Positions 41,901 to 56,900 of a stretch of 64,000 nucleotides of DNA are shown in pieces. The stretch's first letter is position 1. Every line of letters starts with the position of its first letter. Below the pieces are notes generated by a model, which was not told the origin of the DNA, did not search any database, and worked only from the letters and a program-made list of their open reading frames with translations. The translations under genes were made by a program, and so were the position numbers. Source of the DNA: Tritrichomonas musculus (Eukaryota; Parabasalia; Tritrichomonadida; Tritrichomonadidae); assembly GCA_039105265.1 (NCBI GenBank), contig JAPFFF010000008.1, positions 5,828,001 through 5,892,000 on the forward strand, in the 5' to 3' direction.

Positions 41901-44900
41901 GAAATTCCAACAATTCCATCAGATCTTCTTGAACGACTATCAGCTGCCGAGAAGAACTCAGAAGAAGCGAAGAATCGCGTTTCAGAAACCGAATCCGAAA
42001 TTAATACTCTTAAGGAAGAAGGACAGAAACTTAAGAATGAACTTCGCTGTGTTAAATATGAAGTCAAGAAACTGAAGGAGCGACCAATTCCAGAATCAGT
42101 TTCAGTAACACCCGTTGAAGAATACGCAGTACCACAACAAACAACATTACCAGACGATCTTTTGGATAGAATTTCATCACTTGAGAAAGAATCACAAGAA
42201 TCTAAAGAATTAATATCAACTCTTAGATCTACTACTGAAGAAATGAACAACAACATTGGATGCATTAAATATGAAGTCAAGAAGCTGAAAGAACGACCAA
42301 CACCAGTTTCGACACCAATTATCACATCACCAGTTGAAGAACGATCAGCAGAAATTCCAACAATTCCATCAGATCTTCTTGATCGATTGTCAACAGTTGA
42401 ATCACAAACAAACTCACTTTGCAATGAACTCCGCTGTGTTAAATATGAAGTTAAGAAACTGAAAGAACAACCAATTTTAGAAACAGTAATTTCACCAGAA
42501 CCAGTCGAAGAACATTTAACACCTTCGATTCCAGCAGATATAATAGAACAGCTTTATAAATTAGATAAACTGATGAATGAAATTGGATGTCTTAAATATG
42601 AAGTTAAGAAACTGAAAGAAAAGCCAATGCCAGTTATAACAGCCCCAGCAACATATGAAGAACGTACAGCAGAAGTTCCAACGATTCCACCAGATCTTCT
42701 TGAACGATTATCAGCTGCCGAGAAGAACTCAGAAGAAGCTAGAACTCGTGTTTCAGAAGCAGAATCGGAAATCAATACTCTTAAGGAAGAAGGACGAATA
42801 CTTAAGAATGAACTTCGATGTGTTAAATATGAAGTCAAGAAACTGAAGGAGCGACCAATTCCAGAATCTATTTTTTCAGTAGCACCAGTCGAAGAACATT
42901 CAACCACCTCCATTCCATCCGATCTATTGGAACAACTCTCTACATTATCTAAACTTAAGAATGAAGTAGGCTGTGTTAAATATGAAGTTAAGAAACTTAA
43001 AGAACGACCAATTCCAGTTTCTAAAGCACCAGCTACATATGAAGATCGCACAGCAGAAGTTCCAATGATTCCATCCGATCTTCTTGATCGATTGTCAACA
43101 TTAGAAACACAAACGAATTCACTTCGCAATGAACTCCGCTGTGTCAAATACGAAGTTAAGAAACTTAAAGAACAACCAATTCCAGAATCAGTTTCAGTTA
43201 CACCTGTTGAAGAATATGCAACACCACAACAAACAACATTACCAGAAGATCTTCTTGAACGAATATCATCACTTGAGAAATCATCAACAGAAACTAAAGA
43301 AGAAATGAAATTACTTTCAGCAACAACTGAAGACATGAATAACAACATTGGCTGCCTCAAGTATGAAGTTAAGAAACTTAAAGAACGACCAACACCAGTT
43401 TCAACTCCAATTATCACATCACCAGTTGAAGAACGCTCTGTTGAAATTCCAACAATTCCATCAGATATTATTGACCGCTTATCATCGTTAGAAGAGAAAG
43501 CTAAAGAATCAGAGACACGCATGAATTCTCTTCAACAAGAACTCCGCTGTGTCAAATATGAAGTCAAGAAATTGAAAGAACGACCAATTCCAGAATCAGT
43601 TGCATTATCACCATTTGAAGAACATGCAGCACCACAACAAGCAGCATTACCAGATGATCTTCTTGATAGAATATCATCTCTTGAAAACGAATCAACCGAA
43701 ACTAAAGAAAAGATGAAATTACTTTTAGCGACAACCGAAGAAATGAACAACAATATTGGCTGTGTTAAATATGAAGTGAAGAAACTTAAAGAACGACCAA
43801 CACCAGTTGTTTCAGCAATTGAAGAAAGGTCAGTTGAACCAGGCACAATTCCATCTGATCTTCTTGAACGTCTTTCATCAGCAGAAGACAAAGCAAACAA
43901 AGCAGCAGAAGAAACAGAAACACTTCGCCAAGAGACAGATCGATTTAAGAATGAACTTCGATGTGTTAAATATGAATTGAAGAAACTTAAAGAACGACCA
44001 ATTCCAGAAGCAATTGTAACATCACCAGTTGAAGAACATTCAACCACAAGCATTCCATCCGATCTAATTGAACAACTCTCTACATTATCTAAACTTAAGA
44101 ATGAATTTGGGTGCCTTAAATATGAAGTTAAGAAACTTAAAGAACGACCAACGCCAGTTTCAACAGGACCAGCTACATATGAAGAACGATCAGTTGAAGA
44201 AGTTCCAACTCTTCCATCCGATCTTCTTGAACGATTGTCAACATTAGAAACACAAACGAATTCACTTCGCAATGAACTCCGCTGTGTCAAATATGAAGTG
44301 AAGAAACTTAAAGAACGACCAATTCCAGAAACAGTTTCAGTAACACCAGTTGAAGAATATTCAACACCACAGACAACAACATTACCAGTCGATCTTTTGG
44401 ATCGAATTTCCTCCCTTGAGAAAGACTCACAAGAATCTAAAGAAGAAATTTCGACTCTTCGCACTACTACAGAAGACATGAAGAACAATATTGGCTGCCT
44501 CAAATATGAAATTAAGAAACTTAAAGAACGACCAACACCAGTTGCGGCAGCTCCAGCCATAATAGAAGAACGATCCGCAGAAATCCAAACAATTCCATCC
44601 GATCTTCTTGATCGAATGTCAGCTGCCGAAAAGAAAGCAAGCCAAGCAGAATCACAAGCCAACTCACTTCGCCAAGAACTCCGCTGTGTTAAATATGAAG
44701 TGAAGAAACTTAAGGAACAACCAATTCCAGAAGCAGTTCGAATCACACCATCACGAAGTGAAATGCAACCATCTATTCCATCAGATCTTTTTGAACGTCT
44801 TTCTAAAGCAGAAAAAGATTCACAAGAAGCGATAAAAGAAACATCAACACTTCGCCAAGAGAATACTAAATTGAAGAACGATGTTGGATGTCTGAAACAT

Positions 44901-47900
44901 GAAGTTAAGAAACTTAAAGAACGACCAACACCAGTTTCGACGCCAATGATCACATCGCCAGTTGAAGAACGCACAGTTGAAATTCCAACAATTCCAACCG
45001 ATCTTCTTGAACGATTATCAACATTAGAAACACAAACGAATTCACTTCGTAATGAACTCCGCTGTGTGAAATATGAAGTCAAGAAACTTAAAGAACGACC
45101 AATTCCAGAAATAGTTGCCTCAGACACACCAATTGAAGAATACGCAGTACTACAACAAACAACATTACCAGATGATCTTCTTGATCGAATATCAACACTT
45201 GAGAGATCATCCGAAGAATCTAAAATAGATATCAAATCACTTCGAACTACCACAGAAGAAATGAACAACAATATTGGATGTCTTAAATATGAAGTGAAGA
45301 AACTTAAAGAACGACCAACACCAGTTGTTTCAGCAATTGAAGAAAGGTCAGTTGAACCAGACACAATTCCATCTGATCTTCTTGAACGTCTTTCATCAGC
45401 AGAAGACAAAGCAAACAAAGCAGCAGAAGAAACAGAAACACTTCGCCAAGAAACAGATCGATTTAAGAATGAACTTCGATGTGTTAAATATGAATTGAAG
45501 AAACTTAAAGAACGACCAATTCCAGAAGCAATTGCTCCATTTGAAAAGCAGACATCTGAAGTTTCAACTCTTCCATCAGATCTTCTTGAACGATTATCAA
45601 CAGCAGCGAAGAATGCAGACGAAGCCAAAGAAGCGATCAATTTACTTCGCCAAGAAGGAGATCAATTGAAGAACTACATCGGCTGCCTTAAATATGAAGT
45701 GAAGAAACTTAAAGAACGACCAACGCCAATTTCAACACCAATTATCACATCACCAGTTGAAGAACGCATAATTGAAATTCCGACCATCCCATCAGATCTT
45801 CTTGATCGATTATCATCAGTTGAAGATAAAGCTAAAGAGTCAGAAACACGCATGAATACTCTTCAACAAGAACTCCGCTGTGTCAAGTATGAAGTTAAGA
45901 AACTTAAAGAACGACCAATTCCAGAAACAGTTTCAGTAACACCCGTTGAAGAATATGCAGCACCACAACAAGCAACATTACCAGACGATCTTCTTGAACG
46001 AATTTCATCCCTTGAGAGAGACTCACAAGAATCTAAAGAAGATATGAAGTCACTTCGGACTACTACAGAAGACATTAACAACAACATTGGCTGCCTCAAG
46101 TATGAAGTTAAGAAACTTAAAGAACGACCAACACCAGTTGTTGCCGCAATTGAAGAACGCTCAATTGAACCAGGCACAATTCCCGATGATCTACTTGAGC
46201 GACTTTCATCTGCCGAAGACCAAGCTAACAAAGCAGCAATAGAAACAGAAACACTTCGTCAAGAAACAAATCGACTCAAGAATGAACTTCGATGTGTCAA
46301 ATACGAAGTTAAGAAACTTAAAGAACGACCAATTCGAGAAACAAATGCAGTAGCTCCATTTGAAGAACATTCAACCACAAGCATTCCATCCGATCTAATT
46401 GAACAGCTCTCTACATTATCTAAACTTAAGAATGAAATTGGCTGCCTTAAATATGAAGTTAAGAAACTTAAAGAACGACCAACGCCAGTTTCGACACCAA
46501 TTATCACATCAACAATTGAAGAACGCACCATTGAAATTCCAACTCTTCCATCAGATCTTCTTGAACGATTATCATCTTTAGAAGATACATCTAAAGAATC
46601 CGAGACCCGCATGAATTCTCTTCAACAAGAACTCCGCTGTGTCAAATATGAAGTCAAGAAATTGAAAGAACGACCAATTCCAGAATCAGTTGCATTATCA
46701 CCATTTGAAGAATATGCAGCACCACAACAAGTAGCATTACCAGATGATCTTCTTGAACGAATTTCATCTCTTGAGAAAGACTCACAAAAATCTAAAGAAG
46801 ATATTTCTACCATTTGCGCTACTACCGAAGAAATGAACAACAACATTGGATGCATTAAATATGAAGTCAAGAAGCTGAAAGAACGACCAACACCAGTTTC
46901 GACACCAATTATCACATCACCAGTTGAAGAGCGCGCTGCTGAAGTTCCAACTCTTCCATCCGATCTTGTTGATCGATTAACAACATTAGAAACACATACT
47001 AATTCACTTCGCAATGAACTCCGATGCGTCAAATATGAAGTTAAGAAACTTAAAGAACGACCAATTCCAGAAGCTGTTACCCCAACAACGCTAATTGAAG
47101 AACAATTACCACCATCACCAATTATTCCATCAGAACTTCTTGAACGACTATCAGCTGCCGAGAAGAACTCAGAAGAAGCGAAGAATCGCGTTTCAGGAAC
47201 CGAATCCGAAATCAATACTCTTAAGGAAGAAGGACAGAAACTTAAGAATGAACTTCGCTGTGTTAAATATGAAGTCAAGAAACTGAAGGAGCGACCAATT
47301 CCAGAATCAGTTTCAGTAACACCAATTGAAGAATACGCAGCACCACAACAAACAACATTACCCGACGATCTTCTTGATCAAATTTCATCCCTTGAGAGAT
47401 CATCAGAAGAAACTAAAGAAAAGATGAAATTACTTTCAGCAACTACGGAAGAAATGAACAACAATATTGGCTGCCTTAAATATGAAGTGAAGAAGTTGAA
47501 AGAACGACCAACACCAGTTCCAACTACCCCAGCCACATTTGAAGAACGATCATCTGAGGTTCCAACAATTCCATCAGATCTTCTTGAACGATTGACATCA
47601 GCTGAAGAGAAAGCTAAAGAATCAGAGACACGAATGAATACTCTTCAAAAAGAACTTAGATGCGTTAAATATGAAGTTAAGAAACTGAAGGAACGACCAA
47701 TTCCTGAAGTAATTTCAACACCAGCACCAGTTGAAGAATATGCAACACCACAACAAACAACATTACCAGACGATCTTCTTGAACGAATTTCATCCCTTGA
47801 GAGAGACTCACAAGAATCTAAAGAAGATATGAAGTCACTTCGATCCATCACAGAAGACATGAACAACAACATTGGTTGCCTCAAGTATGAAGTTAAGAGG

Positions 47901-50900
47901 CTTAAAGAACGACCAACACCAATTTCAACCCCAATTATCTCAAATCCAATTGAAGAACGCCCATTAGATATTCCAACGATTCCATCCGATCTTCTTGAGA
48001 GATTATCAGCAGTGGAATCACAAACAAACTCACTTCACAATGAACTTCGCTGTGTCAAATATGAAGTCAAGAAACTGAAAGAACGGCCAATTCCAGAAGC
48101 AATTTCAGTATCACCAGTCGAAGAACATACAACACAAACACAAGCAATCCCATCAGATCTTCTTGAACGTCTTTCAGCAGCAGAGAACGAACTGAAAGTT
48201 TTTCGATCGGAGAACGAATCACTTCGTGAAGAAATAGATAAGCAGAAGAATGATCTTGGCTGTGTTAAATATGAAATTAAGAAACTTAAAGAACGACCAA
48301 TTCCAATTTCGACGCCAATTATCACATCACCCGTTGAAGAACGCACCATTGAAATACCAACTCTTCCATCAGATCTTGTTGACCGCTTATCATCGTTAGA
48401 AGATAAATCTAAATTATCTGAAACCCGCATGAATTCTCTTCAACAAGAACTCCGCTGTGTTAAATATGAAGTTAAGAAACTGAAGGAGCGACCAATTCCA
48501 GAAGCAAATATAGTACCACCAGTTGAAGAACATACAGCACCACAACAAGTAACATTACCAGATGATCTTTTAGATAGGATTTTATTGCTTGAGAAAACGA
48601 CATCAGAAAATAAAGAAGAAATTTCAACTCTTCGATCTACTACGGAAGAAATAAATAACAACATTGGTTGCATTAAATATGAAGTTAAGAAATTGAAAGA
48701 ACGACCAACCCCAGTTTCAACACCAATTATCGCCTCACCAGTTGAAGAACGCGTTTTTGAAATCCCAGCGATTCCATCCGATCTTCTTGAACGATTATCA
48801 ACAATTGAATCACGAACTCACTCACTTAACAATGAACTTCGCTGTGTCAAATATGAATTGAAGAAACTTAAAGAACGACCAATTCCAGAAGTAATTTCAA
48901 CACCAGCACCAGTTGAAGAATATGCAACACCACAACAAACAACAATCCTTCCAGACGATCTTCTTGAACGAATTTCATCCCTTGAGAAAGACTCACAAAA
49001 ATCTAAAGAAGAAATGTCAACCCTTCGAACCACTATAGAAAAAATGAACAACAACATTGGCTGTCTTAAATATGAAATTAAGAAACTTAAAGAACGACCA
49101 ACACCAATTTCAACCCCAATTATCTCAAATCCAATTGAAGAACGCACCTTTGAAATTCCAGCCATTCCATCCGATCTTCTTGAGAGATTATCAGCAACTG
49201 AAAAGAACTCAGAAGAAGCGAAAGACATCTCTAAAGACACACAAGAACAAACCAAACTTCTCCACCAAGAAACAGATCGATTTAAGAATGAACTTCGCTG
49301 TATTAAGTATGAATTGAAGAAACTTAAAGAACAACCAATTCCAGAAATAATTTCAGCGCCAGCACCAGTTGAAGAACATTCAACAACAATCATTCCATCA
49401 GATATAATAGAACAACTTTCTTTATTAGGTAAACTGAAGAATGAAGTTGGCTGCCTTAAATATGAAGTTAAGAAACTTAAAGAACGACCAATTCCAATTC
49501 CAACACCAATTATCACATCTCCAGTTGAAGAACGCACTATTGAAATTCCAACGATTCCAACCGATCTTCTTGAACGATTATCATCCTTAGAAGAGAAAGC
49601 TAAAGAATCAGAGACCCGCATGAATTCTATTCAACAAGAACTTCACTGCATCAAATATGAAGTTAAGAAACTGAAAGAACAACCAATTCCAGAAACAGTA
49701 GTTTCACCAACACCAGTTGAAGAACATTCTGCACCTGCAATCCCATCAGGTCTTCTTGAACGCCTTTCAGCAGTCGAGAACGAAGCGAAATCCGCACGTA
49801 AGGAAACGGAATCCCTTCGAGAAGAAAACGTTAAACAGAAGAATGATCTTAGCTGTGTTAAATATGAAGTTAAGAAACTTAAAGAACGACCAATTCCAAT
49901 TTCAACACCAATTATCACATCACCCGTTGAAGAACGCACCATTGAAATTCCAACTCTTCCAACAGATCTTGTTGAACGATTATCAAGAGCAGAGAATACC
50001 TCAGAAGAAGCGAAAGCAATATCCGATGACGCCCAAGAACAAACTCAACTTCTTCGTCGAGAATATGAGAAACTTAAGAATGAACTTCGCTGCATCAAAT
50101 ATGAAGTTAAGAAACTTAAAGAACGACCAATTCCAGAAACAAATGCAGTAGCTCCAGCTGAAGAACATGCGACACCACAACAAACAACATTACCAGATGA
50201 TCTTCTTGAACGAATTTCATCCCTTGAGAAAACAACATCAGAATGTAAAGAAGAAATTTCAACTCTTCGAACTACCACAGAAGAAATGAATAACGATATT
50301 AGCTGTCTTAAATATGAAGTTAAGAAACTTAAAGAACGACCAACACCAGTTTCCACACCAATTATCACATCACCAGTTGAAGAACGCTCTGTTGAAATTC
50401 CAACAATTCCATCAGATCTTGTTGACCGCTTATCATCGTTAGAAGATAAATCTAAAGAATCTGAAACCCGCATGAATTCTCTTCAACAAGAACTCCGCTG
50501 TGTTAAATATGAAGTTAAGAAACTTAAAGAACGACCAATTCCAGAATCAGTTGCATTATCACCAGTTGAAGAATATACAACACCACAACAAACAACATTA
50601 CCAGATGATCTTCTTGATCGAATATCATCCCTTGAGAAATCATCAGAAGAAACTAAAGAAAAGATGAAATTACTTTCAACAACTACGGCAGAAATGAACA
50701 ACAACATTGGATGCATTAAATATGAAGTCAAGAAGCTGAAAGAACAACCAACCCCAGTTTCGACACCAATTATCACATCACCAGTTGAAGAGCGCACCGC
50801 TGAAGTTCCAACGATTCCATTCGATCTTCTTGATCGATTATCAACATTAGAAACACATACTAATTCACTTCGCAATGAACTCCGATGCGTCAAATATGAA

Positions 50901-53900
50901 GTTAAGAAACTTAAAGAACGACCAATTCCAGAAGCTGTTACCCCAACAACGCAAATTGAAGAACAATTACCACCATCACCAATTATTCCAGAACTTCTTG
51001 AACGACTATCATCTGCCGAGAAGAACTCAGAAGAAGCGAAGAATCGCGTTTCAGGAACCGAATCCGAAATCAATACTCTTAAGGAAGAAGGACAGAAACT
51101 TAAGAATGAACTTCGCTGTGTTAAATATGAAGTCAAGAAACTGAAGGAGCGACCAATTCCAGAAACAGTAGTTTCACCAGCACCAGTTGAAGAACATTCC
51201 GCACCTGCCATCCCATCAGATCTTCTTGAACGCCTTTCAGCAGTTGAGAACGAAGCGAAATCAGCACGTAAGGAAACGGAATCCCTTCGAGAAGAAAACG
51301 TTAAACAGAAGAATGATCTTAGCTGTGTTAAATATGAAGTTAAGAAACTTAAAGAACGACCAATTCCAATTTCAACACCAATTATCACATCACCCGTTGA
51401 AGAACGCACCATTGAAATTCCAACCATCCCATCCGATCTTCTTGATCGCTTATCATCAGTTGAAGATAAATCTAAAGAATCAGAGACCCGCATGAATTCT
51501 CTTCAACAAGAAATTCGCTGTGTTAAATATGAAGTTAAGAAACTTAAAGAACGACCAATTCCAGAAGTTATTTCCATACCAGCACCAGTTGAAGAATACG
51601 CAGCACCACAACAAACAACATTACCAGACGATCTTCTTGAACGAATATCGTCACTTGAGAAAGACTCACAAGAATTTAAAGAAGATATGAAGTCACTTCG
51701 ATCCACCACAGAAGACATGAACAACAACATTGGTTGCATTAAATATGAAGTTAAGAGACTTAAAGAACGACCAACACCAGTTTCGACACCAATTATCACA
51801 TCACCCGTTGAAGAGCGCACCATTGAAATTCCAACGATTCCATCCGATCTTCTTGAACGATTATCAGCAGTAGAAACACAAACGAATTCACTTCGCAATG
51901 AACTTCGCTGTGTCAAATATGAAGTTAAGAAACTTAAAGAACGACCAATTCCAGAACCAATTGCATTACCAGCACCAGTTGAAGAACATGCAACACCACA
52001 ACAAACAACTCTTCCAGACGATCTTCTTGAACGAATATCGTCACTTGAGAAAGACTCACAAGAATCTAAAGAAGATATGAAGTCACTTCGATCTACCACA
52101 GAAGACATGAACAACAACATTGGCTGCCTCAAATATGAAGTTAAGAAACTTAAAGAGCGACCAACACCAGCTTCGACACCAATTATCACATCACCCGTTG
52201 AAGAACGCACCATTGAAATTCCAACGATTCCATCCGATCTTCTTGATCGCTTATCATCTTTAGAAGATACATCTAAAGAATCCGAGACCCGCATGAATTC
52301 TCTTCAACAAGAACTCCGCTGTGTTAAATATGAAGTTAAGAAACTTAAAGAACGACCAATTCCAGAATCAGTTGCATTATCACCAGTTGAAGAATATACA
52401 GCACCACCACAAGCAACTCTTCCAGATGATCTTTTGGATAGTATTTCATCGCTTGAGAAAGAATCACAAGAATCTAAAGAATTGATATCAACTCTTAGAT
52501 CTACTACTGAAGAAATGAACAACAACATTGGATGCATTAAATATGAAGTTAAGAAACTTAAAGAACGACCAACACCAGTTTCAACACCAATTGAAGAACG
52601 CTCAATTGAACCCGGCTCAATTCAAGATGATCTTCTTGAACGTCTTTCATCAGCAGAAGACAAAGCAAACAAAACAGCAGAAGAAACAGAAACACTTCGT
52701 CAAGAGACAGATCGATTTAAGAATGAACTTCGATGTGTTAAATATGAATTGAAGAAACTTAAAGAACAACCAATTCCAGAGCCAATTGTAACATCAACAG
52801 TTGAAGAACATTCAACCACAAGCATTCCATCCGATCTAATTGAACAACTCTCTACATTATCTAAACTTAAGAATGAATTTGGCTGTCTTAAATATGAAGT
52901 TAAGAAACTTAAAGAACGACCAACGCCAGTTTCAACAGGACCAGCTACATATGAAGAACGATCAGTTGAAGAAGTTCCAACTCTTCCATCCGATCTTCTC
53001 GATCGATTGTCAACATTAGAAACACAAACGAATTCACTTCGCAATGAACTCCGCTGTGTGAAATATGAAGTTAAGAAACTTAAAGAACGACCAATTCCAG
53101 AAACAGTTTCCTCAGTAACACCAGTTGAAGAATATTCAACACCACAGACAACAACATTACTAGAAGATCTTTTGGATCGAATTTCATCCCTTGAGAAAGA
53201 CTCACAAGAATCTAAAGAAGATATGAAGTCACTTCGGACTACTACTGAAGACATGAAGAACAATATTGGCTGCCTCAAATATGAAGTTAAGAAACTTAAA
53301 GAACGACCAACACCAGTTGAGACAGTTCCAGCCATAATAGAAGAACGATCCGCAGAAATCCCAACAATTCCATCCGATCTTCTTGATCGATTGTCAGCTG
53401 CGGAAGAGAAAGCAAATCAAGCAGAATCACAAGCCAACTCACTTCGCCAAGAACTCCGCTGTGTTAAATATGAAGTCAAGAAACTTAAGGAACAACCAAT
53501 TCCAGAATCAATTCCAAGCACACCAACACCAATCAGCACGCAACCATCTATTCCATCAGATCTTCTTGAACGCCTTTCTAGAGCAGAAAACGATGCTAGA
53601 ACAGCTCGTGAAGAAGGAGATAAATTGAAGAATGAAATTGGCTGTCTCAAATATGAAGTTAAGAAACTTAAAGAAAGACCAACACCAGTTGCGACAGCTC
53701 CAGCCATATATGAAGAACGATCCGCAGACATTTCAACAATTCCATCAGATCTTCTTGATCGAATGTCAACAATGGAGTCAACAACAAATTCACTTCATAA
53801 TGAACTTCACTGTGTCAAATACGAAGTTAAGAAACTTAAACAACGACCAATTCCATCTCCAGCAGAAGAACATCAACTTCCAATACCAACAATTCCATCA

Positions 53901-56900
53901 GATCTTCTTGAACGTCTCTCCGAAACAGAAAGGAAATCAGATGAAGCGAAGAATATTTCTCATGAAACACAAGAACAAATGGAAGCACTTCGCCAAGAAA
54001 CAGATCGACTCAAGAATGAACTTCGCTGCATCAAATATGAAGTTAAGAAGCTGAAAGAACGACCAATTCCAGAAACAGTAGTTTCACCAGAACCAGCATC
54101 TGTTGAAGAACATACAACACCGCAACAAGCAACATTACCAGATGATCTTCTTGAGCGAATTTCATTACTCGAGAAAGAATCAGAAGAATCTAAAGTAGAA
54201 ATGAAGTCTCTTCACACTACCACTGAAGAAATGAACAACAACATTGGCTGCCTCAAATATGAAGTTAAGAAACTTAAAGAACGACCAACACCAGTTCCAA
54301 CACCATTAATCACATCGCCAGTTGAAGAACGCTCTGCTGAAATTCCAACGATTCCATCCGATCTTCTTGAACGATTATCAGCAGTAGAAACACAAACGAA
54401 TTCACTTCGCAATGAACTTAGCTGTGTCAAATATGAAGTTAAGAAACTTAAAGAACGACCAATTCCAGAACCAATTGCATTACCAGCACCAGTTGAAGAA
54501 CATGCAACACCACAACAAACAACTCTTCCAGACGATCTTCTTGAACGAATTTCATCCCTTGAGAAAACAACATCAGAATGTAAAGAAGAAATTTCAACTC
54601 TTCGAACTACCACAGAAGAAATGAATAACGATATTGGCTGTGTTAAATATGAAGTTAAGAAACTTAAAGAACGACCAACACCAGTTACATCTTCTCCAGC
54701 CACAATTGAAGAACGATCATCTGAATCTCCAACATCTGATCTTCTTGAACGATTATCTTCAGCAGAAGAAAGAGCAAGTAAAGTGGAAACACAATATAAC
54801 TTACTTTGTAATGAACTTAGATGCATTAAATATGAAGTTAAGAAACTTAAAGAACGACCAATTCCAGAAATGGTTACCTCAGTAGCACCAGTTGAAGAAT
54901 ATGCAGCGCCACAACAAACAACATTACCAGACGATCTTCTTGAACGAATTTCATCACTTGAGAAAGAATCACAAGAATCTAGAGAAGATATTTCAACTCT
55001 TAGATCTACAACTGAAGAAATGAACAACAATATTGGATGCATTAAATATGAAGTCAAGAAGCTGAAAGAACGGCCAACACCAGTTTCGACACCAATTATC
55101 ACATCACCAATTGAAGAACGCACAATTGAAATCCCAACTCTTCCATCCGATCTTGTTGATCGATTATCAACATTAGAAACACAAACGAATTCACTTCGCA
55201 ATGAACTCCGCTGTGTGAAATATGAAGTCAAGAAACTTAAAGAACAACCAATTCCAGAAACAGTAGTTTCACCAGCACCAATTGAAGAACATTCGGCACC
55301 TGCCATCCCATCAGATCTTCTTGAACGCCTTTCAGCAGTCGAGAACGAAGCGAAATCAGCACGTAAGGAAATGGAATCCCTTCGAGAAGAAAACGTTAAA
55401 CAGAAGAATGATCTTAGCTGTGTTAAATATGAAGTTAAGAAACTTAAAGAACGACCAATTCCAATTTCAACACCAATTATCACATCACCCGTTGAAGAAC
55501 GCACCATTGAAATTCCAACTCTTCCAACAGATCTTGTTGAACGATTATCAAGAGCAGAGAATACCTCAGAAGAAGCGAAAGCAATATCCGATGACGCCCA
55601 AGAACAAACTCAACTTCTTCGTCGAGAATATGAGAAACTTAAGAATGAACTTCGCTGCATCAAATATGAAGTTAAGAAACTTAAAGAACGACCAATTCCA
55701 GAAACAAATGCAGTAGCTCCAGCTGAAGAACATGCGACACCACAACAAACAACATTACCAGACGATCTTCTTGAACGAATTTCATCCCTTGAGAAAACAA
55801 CATCAGAATGTAAAGAAGAAATTTCAACTCTTCGAACTACCACAGAAGAAATGAATAACGATATTGGCTGTGTTAAATATGAAGTTAAGAAACTTAAAGA
55901 ACGACCAACACCAGTTACATCTTCTCCAGCCACAATTGAAGAACGATCATCTGAATCTCCAACATCTGATCTTCTTGAACGATTATCTTCAGCAGAAGAA
56001 AGAGCAAGTAAAGTGGAAACACAATATAACTTACTTTGTAATGAACTTAGATGCATTAAATATGAAGTTAAGAAACTTAAAGAACGACCAATTCCAGAAA
56101 TGGTTACCTCAGTAGCACCAGTTGAAGAATATGCAGCGCCACAACAAACAACATTACCAGACGATCTTCTTGAACGAATTTCATCACTTGAGAAAGAATC
56201 ACAAGAATCTAGAGAAGATATTTCAACTCTTAGATCTACAACTGAAGAAATGAACAACAATATTGGATGCATTAAATATGAAGTCAAGAAGCTGAAAGAA
56301 CGGCCAACACCAGTTTCGACACCAATTATCACATCACCAATTGAAGAACGCACAATTGAAATCCCAACTCTTCCATCCGATCTTGTTGATCGATTATCAA
56401 CATTAGAAACACAAACGAATTCACTTCGCAATGAACTCCGCTGTGTGAAATATGAAGTCAAGAAACTTAAAGAACAACCAATTCCAGAAACAGTAGTTTC
56501 ACCAGCACCAATTGAAGAACATTCGGCACCTGCCATCCCATCAGATCTTCTTGAACGCCTTTCAGCAGTCGAGAACGAAGCGAAATCAGCACGTAAGGAA
56601 ATGGAATCCCTTCGAGAAGAAAACGTTAAACAGAAGAATGATCTTAGCTGTGTTAAATATGAAGTTAAGAAACTTAAAGAACGACCAATTCCAATTTCAA
56701 CACCAATTATCACATCACCCGTTGAAGAACGCACCATTGAAATTCCAACTCTTCCAACAGATCTTGTTGAACGATTATCAAGAGCAGAGAATACCTCAGA
56801 AGAAGCGAAAGCAATATCCGATGACGCCCAAGAACAAACTCAACTTCTTCGTCGAGAATATGAGAAACTTAAGAATGAACTTCGCTGCATCAAATATGAA